Source: Roseomonas sp. KE0001 (GTDB taxonomy: Bacteria; Pseudomonadota; Alphaproteobacteria; Acetobacterales; Acetobacteraceae). From it: a stretch of 64,000 bases of DNA. Positions 16,631-24,742 of this stretch are shown here, piece by piece. The DNA lies in assembly GCF_016107285.1 (NCBI RefSeq), contig NZ_RCVQ01000005.1, positions 310,001 through 374,000 on the forward strand, read 5' to 3'. Made by a program: the position numbers and the translations under genes. Every line of letters starts with the position of its first letter. The stretch's first letter is position 1. Below the pieces are notes generated by a model. That model was not told the DNA's origin, made no database searches, and saw only the letters and a list, made by a program, of their open reading frames with translations.

Positions 16631-16687
16631 ATGACGCATTCCGCCTTCCGATCCGCGCAGCCCGGCCAGGGGGGCTGCTGCCGGTGA
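16631..16687 (+). other. Possible 18-codon leader ORF coupled to modD
   Basis: ATG 16631 is preceded by GAGGA about nine bases upstream and opens an 18-codon frame that ends in GGCCR and a TGA at 16685-16687. The last base of that stop is the first base of the modD ATG (TGATG). Such overlap allows termination-reinitiation coupling. Expression is unproven. It could be a chance ORF in the modD leader. Confidence 0.25.
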
Positions 16688-17532
16688 TGCTGCCGCTTCG
16701 CGCCGCTCGCCTGGAGGAGATGCTGCGGGAGGAGGCTCCCTACGGTGACATCACCACCCTGGGCCTCGGCATCGGGGACGCGGTGGGGCAGGTGCAGCTC
16801 TGCGCCGGCCGGACCATGACGCTGTGCTGCTCGGAGGAGGCGGAACGGCTCTTCCTGCTGGCGGGCTGCAGCGCCGTGCACCGTGTCGCCGCCTCCGGCG
16901 CCCTGCTGGATCAGGGCGGCCCGATCCTGACCGCGACCGGACCGGCCGCCGCGCTGCATCAGGCCACCAGGGTGGCGCAGGCGCTGATGGCGACCACCTC
17001 CGGCATCGCCACGCAGGCCGCCCGCATTCGCGCCGTCGCGCGCCGGGAGAAGCCGGGCATCGCGGTCGCCTGCCCGCGGGAGCATCTGCCCGGCGCCAGG
17101 GACGTGATGCTCCGCGCCATCGCCGCCGGCGGCTGCGTGCCGCACCGCCTCGGCCTGTCGGACAGCATCCTGGTCGGCGCCCCGCACCGCGCCTTCCTGG
17201 GCCGCGAGCCCGCCTATCGCTGGGTGGCGCGCCTGCGCGCGGCGCAGCCGGAGCGCAGCATCGCCGTGGAGGCCGGGACGGTGGACGAGGCGGTGCTGCT
17301 GGCCCATGCCGGCGTCGACATCGTGCAATGTGGCGGGCTGAGCCCGGCCCAGCTGGCGGAGGTGACACGCGCCCTCGCCGATCACCCCCGGCGCCCGGTC
17401 ATCGCCGCGGCGGGGGGCGTGACCGAGGGGAATGCCGCCGACTATGCGCGCGCCGACGCCGACCTGCTGATCACCGCCTCGCCCTACAGCGCCCCGCCGC
17501 TGGAGATCACGGCGAGGATGGAGCGCCTCTGA
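16687..17532 (+). CDS. modD: ModD protein (NadC-like, molybdenum-associated)
   Basis: This 281-residue homologue of quinolinate phosphoribosyltransferase is of the ModD type, found with molybdate transport genes. Its biochemical role is not established. Features are LEEMLREEAPYGDITT, the central QATRVAQALMATTSGIATQ, RREKPGIAVACPREHLPGARDVMLRAIAAGG, the phosphoribosyl-barrel segments IAVEAGTVDEA and IVQCGGLSPAQL, and VIAAAGGVTEGN. ATG 16687 is used. GTG 16684 is one codon earlier and better spaced from AGGGGG at 16668-16673. The modABC genes are about 31 kb away at 47834, so here modD is separated from its usual partners. Confidence 0.82.
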   Translation: MLPLRAARLEEMLREEAPYGDITTLGLGIGDAVGQVQLCAGRTMTLCCSEEAERLFLLAGCSAVHRVAASGALLDQGGPILTATGPAAALHQATRVAQALMATTSGIATQAARIRAVARREKPGIAVACPREHLPGARDVMLRAIAAGGCVPHRLGLSDSILVGAPHRAFLGREPAYRWVARLRAAQPERSIAVEAGTVDEAVLLAHAGVDIVQCGGLSPAQLAEVTRALADHPRRPVIAAAGGVTEGNAADYARADADLLITASPYSAPPLEITARMERL

Positions 17533-17559
17533 CGCCTCCGCGACGGCGCACCATAAGCC

Positions 17560-17607
17560 TTGCGTTGTCCTCCGCCTTTCTCATGTAATCCGGAATGAAC
17601 CTTCCGG
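17560..17607 (+). promoter_or_regulatory. Probable promoter and inverted repeat before the LuxR-type gene
   Basis: TTGCGT (17560-17565) and TGTAAT (17584-17589) are 18 bases apart and resemble sigma-70 -35/-10 elements. Immediately after comes a perfect inverted repeat CCGGAA-N6-TTCCGG (17590-17607), placed where the transcript would start. It could be an operator, perhaps for autoregulation, or a small 5' hairpin. Confidence 0.4.
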
Positions 17608-17632
17608 GGTCGCTGCGACAGGGGGCACGGGC

Positions 17633-18748
17633 ATGAAGCGGGTGACGCTGGACGCCGTGCTGGATGTGGCCGGGTTATGGCAGGAAGCGGCCTGCGACGA
17701 GAGCAGGCTGGGCGCCGCGCTTCATGAACTGCGCCAGCTCTTCGGCGGCACCACCGCGTGCCTGGGCCGCCTCGGCCACCCTCCGGAGGCGCAGGACGTC
17801 TTCGGCGTCGGTCACACCGAGGGCTATCTGCGCAGCTATGCCGAGCACTACTGGCGCGGCAATCTCGTCTGGCAGGCAGCGAGGCCATTGGCCCCCGGCT
17901 CCATCTACTGCGACCAGAAGCTGCTCGGACCCGCCGGCCTGCACGACAGCGCGTTCTGGAACGAGTGGATGCGGCCACAGGACATGTATGCCTCGATCGG
18001 CTGCCGCATCGACGGGCCGGGCGATGGCTGGGCGATCCATGTCGAGCGGGGCCGCACCCGCCCGGCCTTCGATGCCGAGGACTACCGGCTGATGCGGAAG
18101 CTGATGCCGTTCATCCGCGCCGGCCTGGGGCAGCGCGACCGGTTCGGCGGGCTTCGCCTCCCGCGGGAAGGCATCGTGGACGGGCTCGATCTGCTGGACA
18201 TCGCCATCTACGAGGTTGGCGCCGATGGCCAGGTGCTGCGCGCCAACCGGGCGGGGGAGATGCTGCTGGCCCGCATCGGCGCGGCGCGGCACCACGGCAT
18301 CTCCGCCCTCGGGCTTGGCAACGGGGCGGTGGTGGCGCGGCTGCGCCAGTATGTGCAGCAGGCCTGCCTCGGCACCGAGCTGGAGCGGCGGGGCGGCTTC
18401 CTGGCCACCGTCGCGGGCCGGTCGGCCGTGCCGCTCAGCCTCCAGGTCAGCCCGCTCTCGGCTGAGGGGCGGCAGGCGCCCCGCGCGCTGGTCGTCGCCA
18501 AGGAGGTGATGACGCGGCAGGAGCTGGGGGCGCAACTGCCGGCCCTGTTCGGCCTGACGCCGGCCGAGGTCCGGGTGGCGTCGGGCATGCTCGCCGGCCT
18601 GACGGCGGCTGAGATCGCCGCCATGCAGGGTCTTCGCATCACCACCGTGCGGACGCATCAGGCGCGGATCTTCCAGAAGACGGAGACCCGCCATCAGGCC
18701 GCCTGCGTGGCGCGGATGCAGGCCGCGCTGCTGCCCGTGCTGAGCTGA
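17633..18748 (+). CDS. LuxR-family transcriptional regulator
   Basis: This 371-residue regulator has a C-terminal LuxR/GerE helix-turn-helix (about residues 305-365). The HTH core reads LTPAEVRVASGMLAGLTAAEIAAMQG followed by the recognition helix ITTVRTHQARIFQKT. The N-terminal 290 residues resemble a PAS/GAF-like sensory region (for example LDIAIYEVGADGQVLRANRAGE near 180-205). It lacks the conserved residues of an acyl-homoserine lactone pocket that I would look for. The ligand is unknown. It stands alone behind its own probable promoter and is convergent with zwf with only three bases between the stops. Confidence 0.85.
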   Translation: MKRVTLDAVLDVAGLWQEAACDESRLGAALHELRQLFGGTTACLGRLGHPPEAQDVFGVGHTEGYLRSYAEHYWRGNLVWQAARPLAPGSIYCDQKLLGPAGLHDSAFWNEWMRPQDMYASIGCRIDGPGDGWAIHVERGRTRPAFDAEDYRLMRKLMPFIRAGLGQRDRFGGLRLPREGIVDGLDLLDIAIYEVGADGQVLRANRAGEMLLARIGAARHHGISALGLGNGAVVARLRQYVQQACLGTELERRGGFLATVAGRSAVPLSLQVSPLSAEGRQAPRALVVAKEVMTRQELGAQLPALFGLTPAEVRVASGMLAGLTAAEIAAMQGLRITTVRTHQARIFQKTETRHQAACVARMQAALLPVLS

Positions 18749-18751
18749 GCC

Positions 18752-20224
18752 CTATTCCTGATACCAGGTGCGGCCATCGCGCTCGATCAGGGCGATGGCG
18801 GCGGTCGGACCCCAGCTGCCGGCCGGATAGGGGCGGGGCGGCTGTGGTGTCGAGGCCCAGGCGCGCAGCAGCGGCTCGACCCAGGTCCAGGCCGTCTCCA
18901 CCTCGTCGCGGCGCATGAACAGCGTGGCATTGCCGCGCACCACATCCATCAGCAGCCGCTCATAGGCGTCCGGGAAACTCTGGCCGAAGGTCTTCTCGAA
19001 GGAGATGTCGAGCCCGGTGGGGCGGAGATGCAGCCCGCCCGGCCCCGGCTCCTTGGTCATCATCTCGAGCCGCATCCCCTCCGCCGGCTGCAGGCGGATC
19101 AGCAGGCGGTTGGGCTCGGTGATGCTGGCCTCCGCTGGGAACAGCGTGAAGGGCGGCGTGCGGAACTGCACGACGATCTCGGAGACCTTGCACGGTAGGC
19201 GCTTGCCGGTGCGCAGGTAGAAGGGCACGCCGGCCCAGCGCCAGTTGTTGATCTGCAGCTTCATGGCGACGAAGCTTTCCGTCGTGCTGGTCGGCTCGCC
19301 CAGATCCTGCAGATAGCCCGGCACCGGTTGCCCGCCGACGGCGCCGGCCGTGTACTGGCCGCGGACCGCGAAGCCCGGCGCCTCCAGCGGCGTGATCGGG
19401 CGCAGCGCGCGCAGCACCTTCAGCTTCTCGTCGCGCACCGCGTCGGCGTCGAGCGAGACCGGGCTCTCCATGGCCAGCAGGCACAGCAGCTGCAGCATGT
19501 GGTTCTGCAGCATGTCGCGCAGCGCGCCCGAGCGGTCGTAATAGCCGCCGCGCCCCTCGACACCGACCGTCTCTGCCACGGTGATCTGCACATGGTCGAT
19601 GACGTCGGCATTCCACAGCCGTTCGAAGATCGTGTTGGCGAAGCGCAGCGCCAGCAGGTTCTGCACCGTCTCCTTGCCGAGGTAGTGGTCGATGCGGAAG
19701 AGCTGCGCCTCCGGCACCACGGCGCCGACCGCGTCGTTGATGGCGCGGGCGGAGGCGAGGTCATGCCCGATCGGCTTCTCGAGCACGACCCGGGCCTGGG
19801 GCGAGATCAGCCCATGCTCGGCCAGGTTGCGGCAGATCGGACCATAGAGCTCGGGCGAGGTGGCCAGGTAGAAGGGCCGTACATGCTCCGGCCGCTCGGC
19901 CAGCAGGGCGGCGAGGCGGTCCCAGCCCGCCTCGCCGGCGCCGTCGATGCGCAGATAGCGCAGCAGGGCGAGGAAACGGCGCAGCTCCTCCTCCTGCTCC
20001 ACCGTCTCCACCGCGACATGGCGCCGCAGCGCCGCCTCGGCCTGCCGGCGGTAGGCGTCCTCCTCCAGCTCGGTCCGCGCCGCGGCGAGGATGCGGCAGG
20101 CCTCGTCGAACTGCCGGTCGCGGAAGCGATGGAACAGCGCCGGCAGCAGCTTGCGCATGGTCAGGTCTCCGGTGGCACCGAAGATCACGCAGTCGAAGGT
20201 CGGAACGGGTAGAATCTGGGCCAT
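18752..20224 (-). CDS. zwf: Glucose-6-phosphate 1-dehydrogenase
   Basis: This 490-residue enzyme oxidises glucose-6-phosphate to 6-phosphogluconolactone, the entry to the Entner-Doudoroff and pentose phosphate routes. It has the nucleotide-binding motif FGATGDLTMRKLLPALF (residues 15-31), the catalytic RIDHYLGKETVQNLLALRFAN, the substrate motif EKPIGHDLASA and RTGKRLPCKVSEIVVQFR. Length fits the family. It is the last of four minus-strand genes (regulator, dehydratase, exporter, zwf). The 140-base gap upstream could hold its own promoter. Confidence 0.96.
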   Translation of the reverse strand: MAQILPVPTFDCVIFGATGDLTMRKLLPALFHRFRDRQFDEACRILAAARTELEEDAYRRQAEAALRRHVAVETVEQEEELRRFLALLRYLRIDGAGEAGWDRLAALLAERPEHVRPFYLATSPELYGPICRNLAEHGLISPQARVVLEKPIGHDLASARAINDAVGAVVPEAQLFRIDHYLGKETVQNLLALRFANTIFERLWNADVIDHVQITVAETVGVEGRGGYYDRSGALRDMLQNHMLQLLCLLAMESPVSLDADAVRDEKLKVLRALRPITPLEAPGFAVRGQYTAGAVGGQPVPGYLQDLGEPTSTTESFVAMKLQINNWRWAGVPFYLRTGKRLPCKVSEIVVQFRTPPFTLFPAEASITEPNRLLIRLQPAEGMRLEMMTKEPGPGGLHLRPTGLDISFEKTFGQSFPDAYERLLMDVVRGNATLFMRRDEVETAWTWVEPLLRAWASTPQPPRPYPAGSWGPTAAIALIERDGRTWYQE

Positions 20225-20364
20225 GCATCCCTGCTCGCGGAGGAAGTGTCGTGGCGGACCGGTCTTGCGCTCTCCGGCCGCGGCGCGCCGGGGCCCAGTC
20301 TAGGCCGGGCCTTCGCGCCTGCACAAAGGGCATATGCCGGGCCGGAGTCCCCGCAGAGGAGCCT

Positions 20365-21921
20365 TCAGCGCGGAGGCGGTCCGGCCTCGTCGCCGATGCG
20401 GTCGCGCAGCGTCACTTCCGGCAGGCCGAGCACCAGCAGGAAGGCGGCCGTCATGACGGCGCCGCTGAGCAGGAAGCAACCGGTCAGCGCGGCGCGATAG
20501 GCATCGGCCATGGCGGCCTGCTGGGCCGGCGTGAAGCGCGCCAGCGCCTCCACGCCATGCGCCGTGACCTGGGCCACCTCGGCCGGATCGAGCCCGGCGA
20601 AGGCGTTCTGCAGCCGCGAGGTCATGATGGTCCCGGAGGCGGCGACACCGAGCGCGCCGCCAAGCGAGCGCAGGAAGGTCATGGCGCCGGTCGCGGCACC
20701 CAGCTCCCGGTGCGCCACGGCGTTCTGCACGGCGGTCGTCAGGTTGGGCATGCCCATGCCCATGCCGAGGCCGAGCAGCCCCATCGAGACCAGGAAGACC
20801 ATGGGCGGGGCGGCGAACCAGGCGAAGAGCGCCAGGCTGGCCAGTGCCAGGGCCTCCAGCCCCAGCCCGGCGAGCAGGAACAGCTTGTTGCGCCCGAGCT
20901 TCGAGACGATACGGCCGCCGACGACCGAGCTGAGCACCATGCCGACCACCTGCGGCAGCATCATCGCGCCGGCATGGGCGGGGTCCATGCCGAGCACCAG
21001 CTGGAAGTAGAGCGGCAGGAAGACGGTGGAGCCGAGCATGGCGAAGGTCATCATGCCGCCGACCACCACGCCGCGGGCGAAGACCGGGTTGCGGAACAGC
21101 GGCAGGCGGATCAGCGGCTCCGGCGCCCGCAGCTCGCGCCAGGCGAAGAGGGCATAGAGGGTCACGGACAGCGCCGCCATGCCGAGGGCGGGCCAGGACG
21201 CCCAGGGGAACTCGCTGCCGCCCCAGGCCAGCAGCAGCAGCAGGGCGGTGGTGGCGCCCGCCAGCAGGGCCGCCCCGGGGATGTCCACCGGCCGCCGGTT
21301 CGGCGGCGTCGTGGAGCGCGGCAGGCCGAGGCCGATCATCACCAGGGCCAGCAGGCCGATCGGCAGGTTGACGTAGAACACCCACCGCCAGGACAGGGCC
21401 GATGTGATGATGCCGCCGAGCAGCGGCCCGGCGACGCTGGCCAGGGCGAAGGTGCCGGTGAAGAGACCCTGGTAGCGCGGCCGCTCGCGCGGCGAGACGA
21501 CATCGCCGATGGCGGCCTGGGAGAGGGTCAGCAGCCCGCCCGCGCCGATGCCCTGGATGGCGCGGAAGGCGATGAGCTGGCCCATGGACTGCGCCACGCC
21601 GCAGAGCAGCGAGCCGCCCAGGAAGATCAGGATGGCCAGGAAGAAGAGGGTGCGGCGGCCGAAGGTGTCGGAGAGCTTGCCGTAGAGCGGCGTGGTGGTG
21701 GTCGAGGTCAGCATGAAGGCGGTGACCACCCAGGAGAGATGCGCCATGCCGCCCAGCTCCCCTACCATGCGCGGCAGGGCGGTGTTGACGATGTTCTGGT
21801 CGAGCGCCGCCAGGATCATCGTCAGCAGCGCCCCGGCCAGGACGATGCGGAGCTGCCGCTTCGGCGCGGTGCCGGCGGGGGGCGCCGGCGGATTCGCCGC
21901 CGGGGTGGGTTGGTCGTTCAT
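20365..21921 (-). CDS. MFS transporter, DHA2 (EmrB/QacA) family
   Basis: This 518-residue drug:proton-antiporter-type transporter has a proline-rich cytoplasmic N-terminus and about 14 hydrophobic segments. DHA2 signatures include the first-helix LDQNIVNTALPRM and the loop GKLSDTFGRRTLFF (motif A), then FRAIQGIGAGGLLTLSQAAIGDVVSPRERPRYQG and the antiporter motif C GPLLGGIITSALSWRWVFYVNLPIG. It would export amphipathic compounds or acids. The dehydratase gene lies 105 bases upstream on the same strand, so co-transcription with the sugar-acid genes is possible. The substrate is unknown. Confidence 0.92.
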   Translation of the reverse strand: MNDQPTPAANPPAPPAGTAPKRQLRIVLAGALLTMILAALDQNIVNTALPRMVGELGGMAHLSWVVTAFMLTSTTTTPLYGKLSDTFGRRTLFFLAILIFLGGSLLCGVAQSMGQLIAFRAIQGIGAGGLLTLSQAAIGDVVSPRERPRYQGLFTGTFALASVAGPLLGGIITSALSWRWVFYVNLPIGLLALVMIGLGLPRSTTPPNRRPVDIPGAALLAGATTALLLLLAWGGSEFPWASWPALGMAALSVTLYALFAWRELRAPEPLIRLPLFRNPVFARGVVVGGMMTFAMLGSTVFLPLYFQLVLGMDPAHAGAMMLPQVVGMVLSSVVGGRIVSKLGRNKLFLLAGLGLEALALASLALFAWFAAPPMVFLVSMGLLGLGMGMGMPNLTTAVQNAVAHRELGAATGAMTFLRSLGGALGVAASGTIMTSRLQNAFAGLDPAEVAQVTAHGVEALARFTPAQQAAMADAYRAALTGCFLLSGAVMTAAFLLVLGLPEVTLRDRIGDEAGPPPR

Positions 21922-22026
21922 GCGGCTCCGGCCTGTGCTGGCATCTCGCGCCGGGCCGAGGGCAGGCCGGCGGGCCGGCCTTTCTGGGCCGGCCGCCCCC
22001 CCGGTGTCAAAGCGCCCCCCGGCCGC

Positions 22027-23751
22027 TCAACCGCCGCGGGCGGCGCCCTGCGGGTTCTCCAGCAGGAAATCGAAGTCGCAGCCCTGATCGGCCAGCAGCA
22101 CCTCGCGCCGGTAGAGGCTGGCATAGCCGCGCTTGGCCTGGGCGGTGACGGGCGGCGTCTCGGCCCGGCGCCGCTCCAGCTCGGCCGCCTCGACCATCAG
22201 ATCGAGGCGCCGCTCCCGCACCGAGACACGGATGCGGTCCCCGTCCCGCACCAGGCCGAGCGGCCCGCCGGACGCGGCGTCCGGCGTCACGTGGAGCACG
22301 ATGGTGCCATAGGCGGTGCCGCTCATCCGCGCGTCGGAAATGCGCAGCATGTCCTTCACCCCGGCGCGCGCCAGCTTCTGCGGGATCGGCAGGTAGCCGG
22401 CCTCGGGCATGCCGGAGGGGCTGAGCGGGCCGGCGTTCTGCAGCACCAGCGCATCGTCCGGGCGCACGTCGAGGTCGGGATCGTCGATCCGCGCCGCCAG
22501 GTCCTCCAGCGAGCTGAAGACCACCGCCCGCGCCTCGGTCTCGAACAGCTTCGGGTCGGCGGCGGCGCGCTTCAGGATGGCGCCGCGCGGCGCCAGCGAG
22601 CCGAACAGGGCCACCAGCCCGCCCTGCGGCTGCAGCGGCTCGGCCAGGGGGCGCACCACGGCATGATCCACATGGCCGGGGCCGCCCTCCAGCCGCTGGC
22701 CCAGCGTCTCGCCGCTGACGGTCAGGCAGTCGAGGTGCAGCAGCGGCTTCAGCTCGCGCAGCACGGCGCCGATGCCGCCTGCCGCGTGCAGGTCCTCCAT
22801 GTAGAAGGGGCCGGTCGGCTTCAGGTCCACCAGGACGGGGGTGGTGTCGGACAGCTCGTTGAGCCGGTGCAGGTCCACGGGGATGCCGGCGCGGCCGGCG
22901 ATGGCGGTCAGGTGGATGATGGCATTGGTCGAGCCGCCGATGGCCAGCAGCACGCGCAGCGCGTTCTCCACCGATTTCGGGGTGATGATGTCGCGGATGG
23001 TGGTGCCGGCGCGGGCCAGCGCCAGGGCGGCGGCGCCCGAGGCCTCGGCGGCGCGGATGCGGTCGGCATGCACGGCCGGGATGGCGGCGGTGCCGGGCAG
23101 GATGATGCCCAGCGCCTCGGCCAGCGAGGCCATGGTGCTGGCCGTGCCCATCACCGCGCAGGTGCCGGCGGTGGTGGCGAGATTGCCCTCCACCTCCTCG
23201 ATGGTGGCGTCGTCGATCTCGCCGGCGCGGTACTTGGCCCAGAAGCGGCGGCAATCGGTGCAGGCCCCGAGTCGCTCGCCCCGCCAGCGGCTGGTCATCA
23301 TCGGGCCGGTCACCACCTGCACCGTCGGCAGGCCGGCGGAGAGCGCGCCCATGAGCTGGGCGGGCACCGTCTTGTCGCAGCCGCCAACCAGCACGACGGC
23401 ATCCATCGGCTGGCCGCGGATCATCTCCTCGGTGTCCATCGCCATCAGGTTGCGGAAGAACAGGCTGGTCGGGTTGAGGAAGACCTCGCCGAGCGAGATG
23501 GTGGGGAATTCCAGCGGCAGGCCACCCGCCGCCAGCACGCCGCGCTTCACCGCCGTCACAAGCTCGGGCACGCCGCGGTGGCAGTTGTTGAACTCGCTGT
23601 AGGTGCTGGCGATGCCGACCACGGGCTTCCTCAGCAGATCGGTCGAATAGCCCATGGCGCGGGCCATCGAGAGGCGGAGGTAGCGGGCGAAATCGCGGTC
23701 GCCATAGTTGGTGAGGCCACGGGACAGGCCGTGCGGGGTGTCGTCGCTCAT
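22027..23751 (-). CDS. IlvD/Edd-family dehydratase (probable sugar-acid dehydratase)
   Basis: This 574-residue Fe-S dehydratase carries the cluster-binding cysteines in FNNCHRG, GGCDKTVPAQL and GTCAVMGTAST, plus GACTDCRRFW, as in the branch of the family acting on sugar acids. It could be a dihydroxyacid dehydratase for valine/isoleucine. However, the neighbouring GntR regulator, MFS transporter and zwf favour aldonic acids such as arabinonate or xylonate. ATG 23751 begins MSDDTPHGLSRGL, where family proteins start. The frame remains open to 23898 but that part overlaps the regulator gene and is rejected. The gene follows the GntR gene by 61 bases. Confidence 0.88.
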   Translation of the reverse strand: MSDDTPHGLSRGLTNYGDRDFARYLRLSMARAMGYSTDLLRKPVVGIASTYSEFNNCHRGVPELVTAVKRGVLAAGGLPLEFPTISLGEVFLNPTSLFFRNLMAMDTEEMIRGQPMDAVVLVGGCDKTVPAQLMGALSAGLPTVQVVTGPMMTSRWRGERLGACTDCRRFWAKYRAGEIDDATIEEVEGNLATTAGTCAVMGTASTMASLAEALGIILPGTAAIPAVHADRIRAAEASGAAALALARAGTTIRDIITPKSVENALRVLLAIGGSTNAIIHLTAIAGRAGIPVDLHRLNELSDTTPVLVDLKPTGPFYMEDLHAAGGIGAVLRELKPLLHLDCLTVSGETLGQRLEGGPGHVDHAVVRPLAEPLQPQGGLVALFGSLAPRGAILKRAAADPKLFETEARAVVFSSLEDLAARIDDPDLDVRPDDALVLQNAGPLSPSGMPEAGYLPIPQKLARAGVKDMLRISDARMSGTAYGTIVLHVTPDAASGGPLGLVRDGDRIRVSVRERRLDLMVEAAELERRRAETPPVTAQAKRGYASLYRREVLLADQGCDFDFLLENPQGAARGG

Positions 23752-23812
23752 GATGCTGGACTTCGCGGGGTTGGGCGCCAGGGAGCGCCGGGTGGAGGGG
23801 AAGGGCGCCGGC

Positions 23813-24484
23813 TCAGGGACCGCCGCCATAGGCGCGGAGATAGGCGGCCTGCGAGGGCTGGAGATGCGCGCGGGTGAGGGCGATGAGGGTCTCGCCATCG
23901 CCGGCGCGCAGCGCCGCGATCATGGCGTGGTGCTCCCGCCGCGCGGCCTCCCGCGCCTCGGGCGAGATCGAGGCGAGGAAGCGGATGCCATGGGCGCGCT
24001 GCGCGGCCGCCTCGATCGCCGTCGCCAGGAAGGCATTGCCGCAACAGTCGTTGATGCGGCGGTGGAAGGCCTGGTTGGCCCGGAACAGGGCGGCCAGATC
24101 GGCCGCGCCGGCGGCGCGATCGTGCTCCCGCTGCAGGGTCTCGATGGCGGCGAGGTCGGCGGCGGGCAGGGGGCGGGGGATCAGCCGCGCCGCCTCGCAT
24201 TCCAGCAGCTCCCGCAGGTTGTAGAGCTGCCGCACATCCTGCGGCGCGTAGCTCCGCACCAGGGCGCCGCGATGCGGGATGCGCTCGACCAGCCCGATGC
24301 GCTCCAGCTCCGTCAGGGCCAGCCGGATGACGTGGCGGGTGGCGCCGAAGCGCTGGATCAGCTCCTCCTCCACCAGCCTTTCGCGCGGGTGCAGGCGGCC
24401 GAGGACGATGTCCTCCTCCAGGGTCCTGGCGAGCAGGCGGGGGGTCGGGGCGGCCTCGGCCCTGGCGCTGACGGTGTCCGGCAT
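23813..24484 (-). CDS. GntR-family regulator, FCD (FadR-like) subgroup
   Basis: The 223-residue protein has an N-terminal winged helix (about 15-85: LARTLEEDIVLGRLHPRERLVEEELIQRFGATRHVIRLALTEL-type motif) and an all-helical FCD ligand domain (about 95-215). The FCD metal-site residues include the Asp/His pattern NQAFHRRIND and REHHAMIAAL. It probably controls the downstream dehydratase and transporter in response to a small carboxylic acid. ATG 24484 fits other family members. A frame extension to 24544 adds 20 residues over the putative operator and lacks a ribosome site. It is divergent from the hydroxylase gene at 24743. Confidence 0.88.
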   Translation of the reverse strand: MPDTVSARAEAAPTPRLLARTLEEDIVLGRLHPRERLVEEELIQRFGATRHVIRLALTELERIGLVERIPHRGALVRSYAPQDVRQLYNLRELLECEAARLIPRPLPAADLAAIETLQREHDRAAGAADLAALFRANQAFHRRINDCCGNAFLATAIEAAAQRAHGIRFLASISPEAREAARREHHAMIAALRAGDGETLIALTRAHLQPSQAAYLRAYGGGP

Positions 24485-24520
24485 AGAGGGTTTCCACGTC
24501 CCCCCGGCGGGGGCCGGGAG

Positions 24521-24544
24521 CTTGATCGACAAGATTATCGACAA
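24521..24544. promoter_or_regulatory. Putative GntR-type operator
   Basis: The sequence CTTGATCGACAAG (24521-24533) is a 4-bp inverted repeat around a 5-bp centre, and a second half-site TATCGACAA follows at 24537-24545. The TTG-N5-CAA layout resembles FadR-subfamily operators. It lies about 40 bases upstream of the GntR gene, so autoregulation is plausible. This is inference from sequence symmetry. Confidence 0.4.
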
Positions 24545-24595
24545 TTTTAGCCCTGGCTAGCCCGGCCGACTCCGCAACCGGTCCGCACCGCGCAA

Positions 24596-24623
24596 TTTAC
24601 AGTCAGATGAGAGCGCCTATTAA
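24596..24623 (+). promoter_or_regulatory. Probable sigma-70-like promoter before the hydroxylase gene
   Basis: TTTACA (24596-24601) and TATTAA (24618-24623) are separated by 16 bases and form the best -35/-10 pair in the 258-base divergent gap. The transcript would have a leader of about 110 bases before ATG 24743. The surroundings are otherwise very GC-rich, which makes this AT-rich patch stand out. Confidence 0.45.
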
Positions 24624-24742
24624 TAATCCGTGACACCCGAGGCGCCGCCGGCGATGGCTTCCGCCGGACCCGGCCCGAGGGCAAGGGCAAGAACCCCGGC
24701 GGCCAGCCGGGCGGCCGCAGCGCCGTCCGGCACGATCAGAGG

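Noticed and set aside
16459-16686. Riboswitch (cobalamin, glycine or molybdenum-cofactor type) before modD
   Set aside because: Fragments such as GGAAGGCGGGC on the minus strand and CAGGAGAG on the plus strand recall riboswitch boxes, but the diagnostic conserved boxes are missing or on the wrong strand. A covariance-model search would decide. I do not claim it.
15289-17385. Upstream extension of the cysE frame
   Set aside because: The frame stays open for 2 kb but is antisense to the nitronate monooxygenase and modD genes. CysE homology begins near 15288, where a TTG has a well-spaced GGAG.
17633-18748. Acyl-homoserine-lactone receptor (quorum-sensing LuxR)
   Set aside because: The C-terminal HTH fits LuxR/GerE, but the N-terminal region is longer and lacks the autoinducer-domain pattern. 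No luxI-type gene is nearby.
20225-20364. Sigma-54 site near 20249 (TGGCGGACCGGTCTTGC)
   Set aside because: The distance between GG and GC is 12, not 10 bases, and it faces away from zwf.
20251-23877. Uninterrupted 1208-residue plus-strand reading frame
   Set aside because: It is antisense to the MFS and dehydratase genes, both of which have intact family motifs. Its translation is low-complexity His/Gln/Arg/Gly. High GC suppresses stop codons in the antisense frame.
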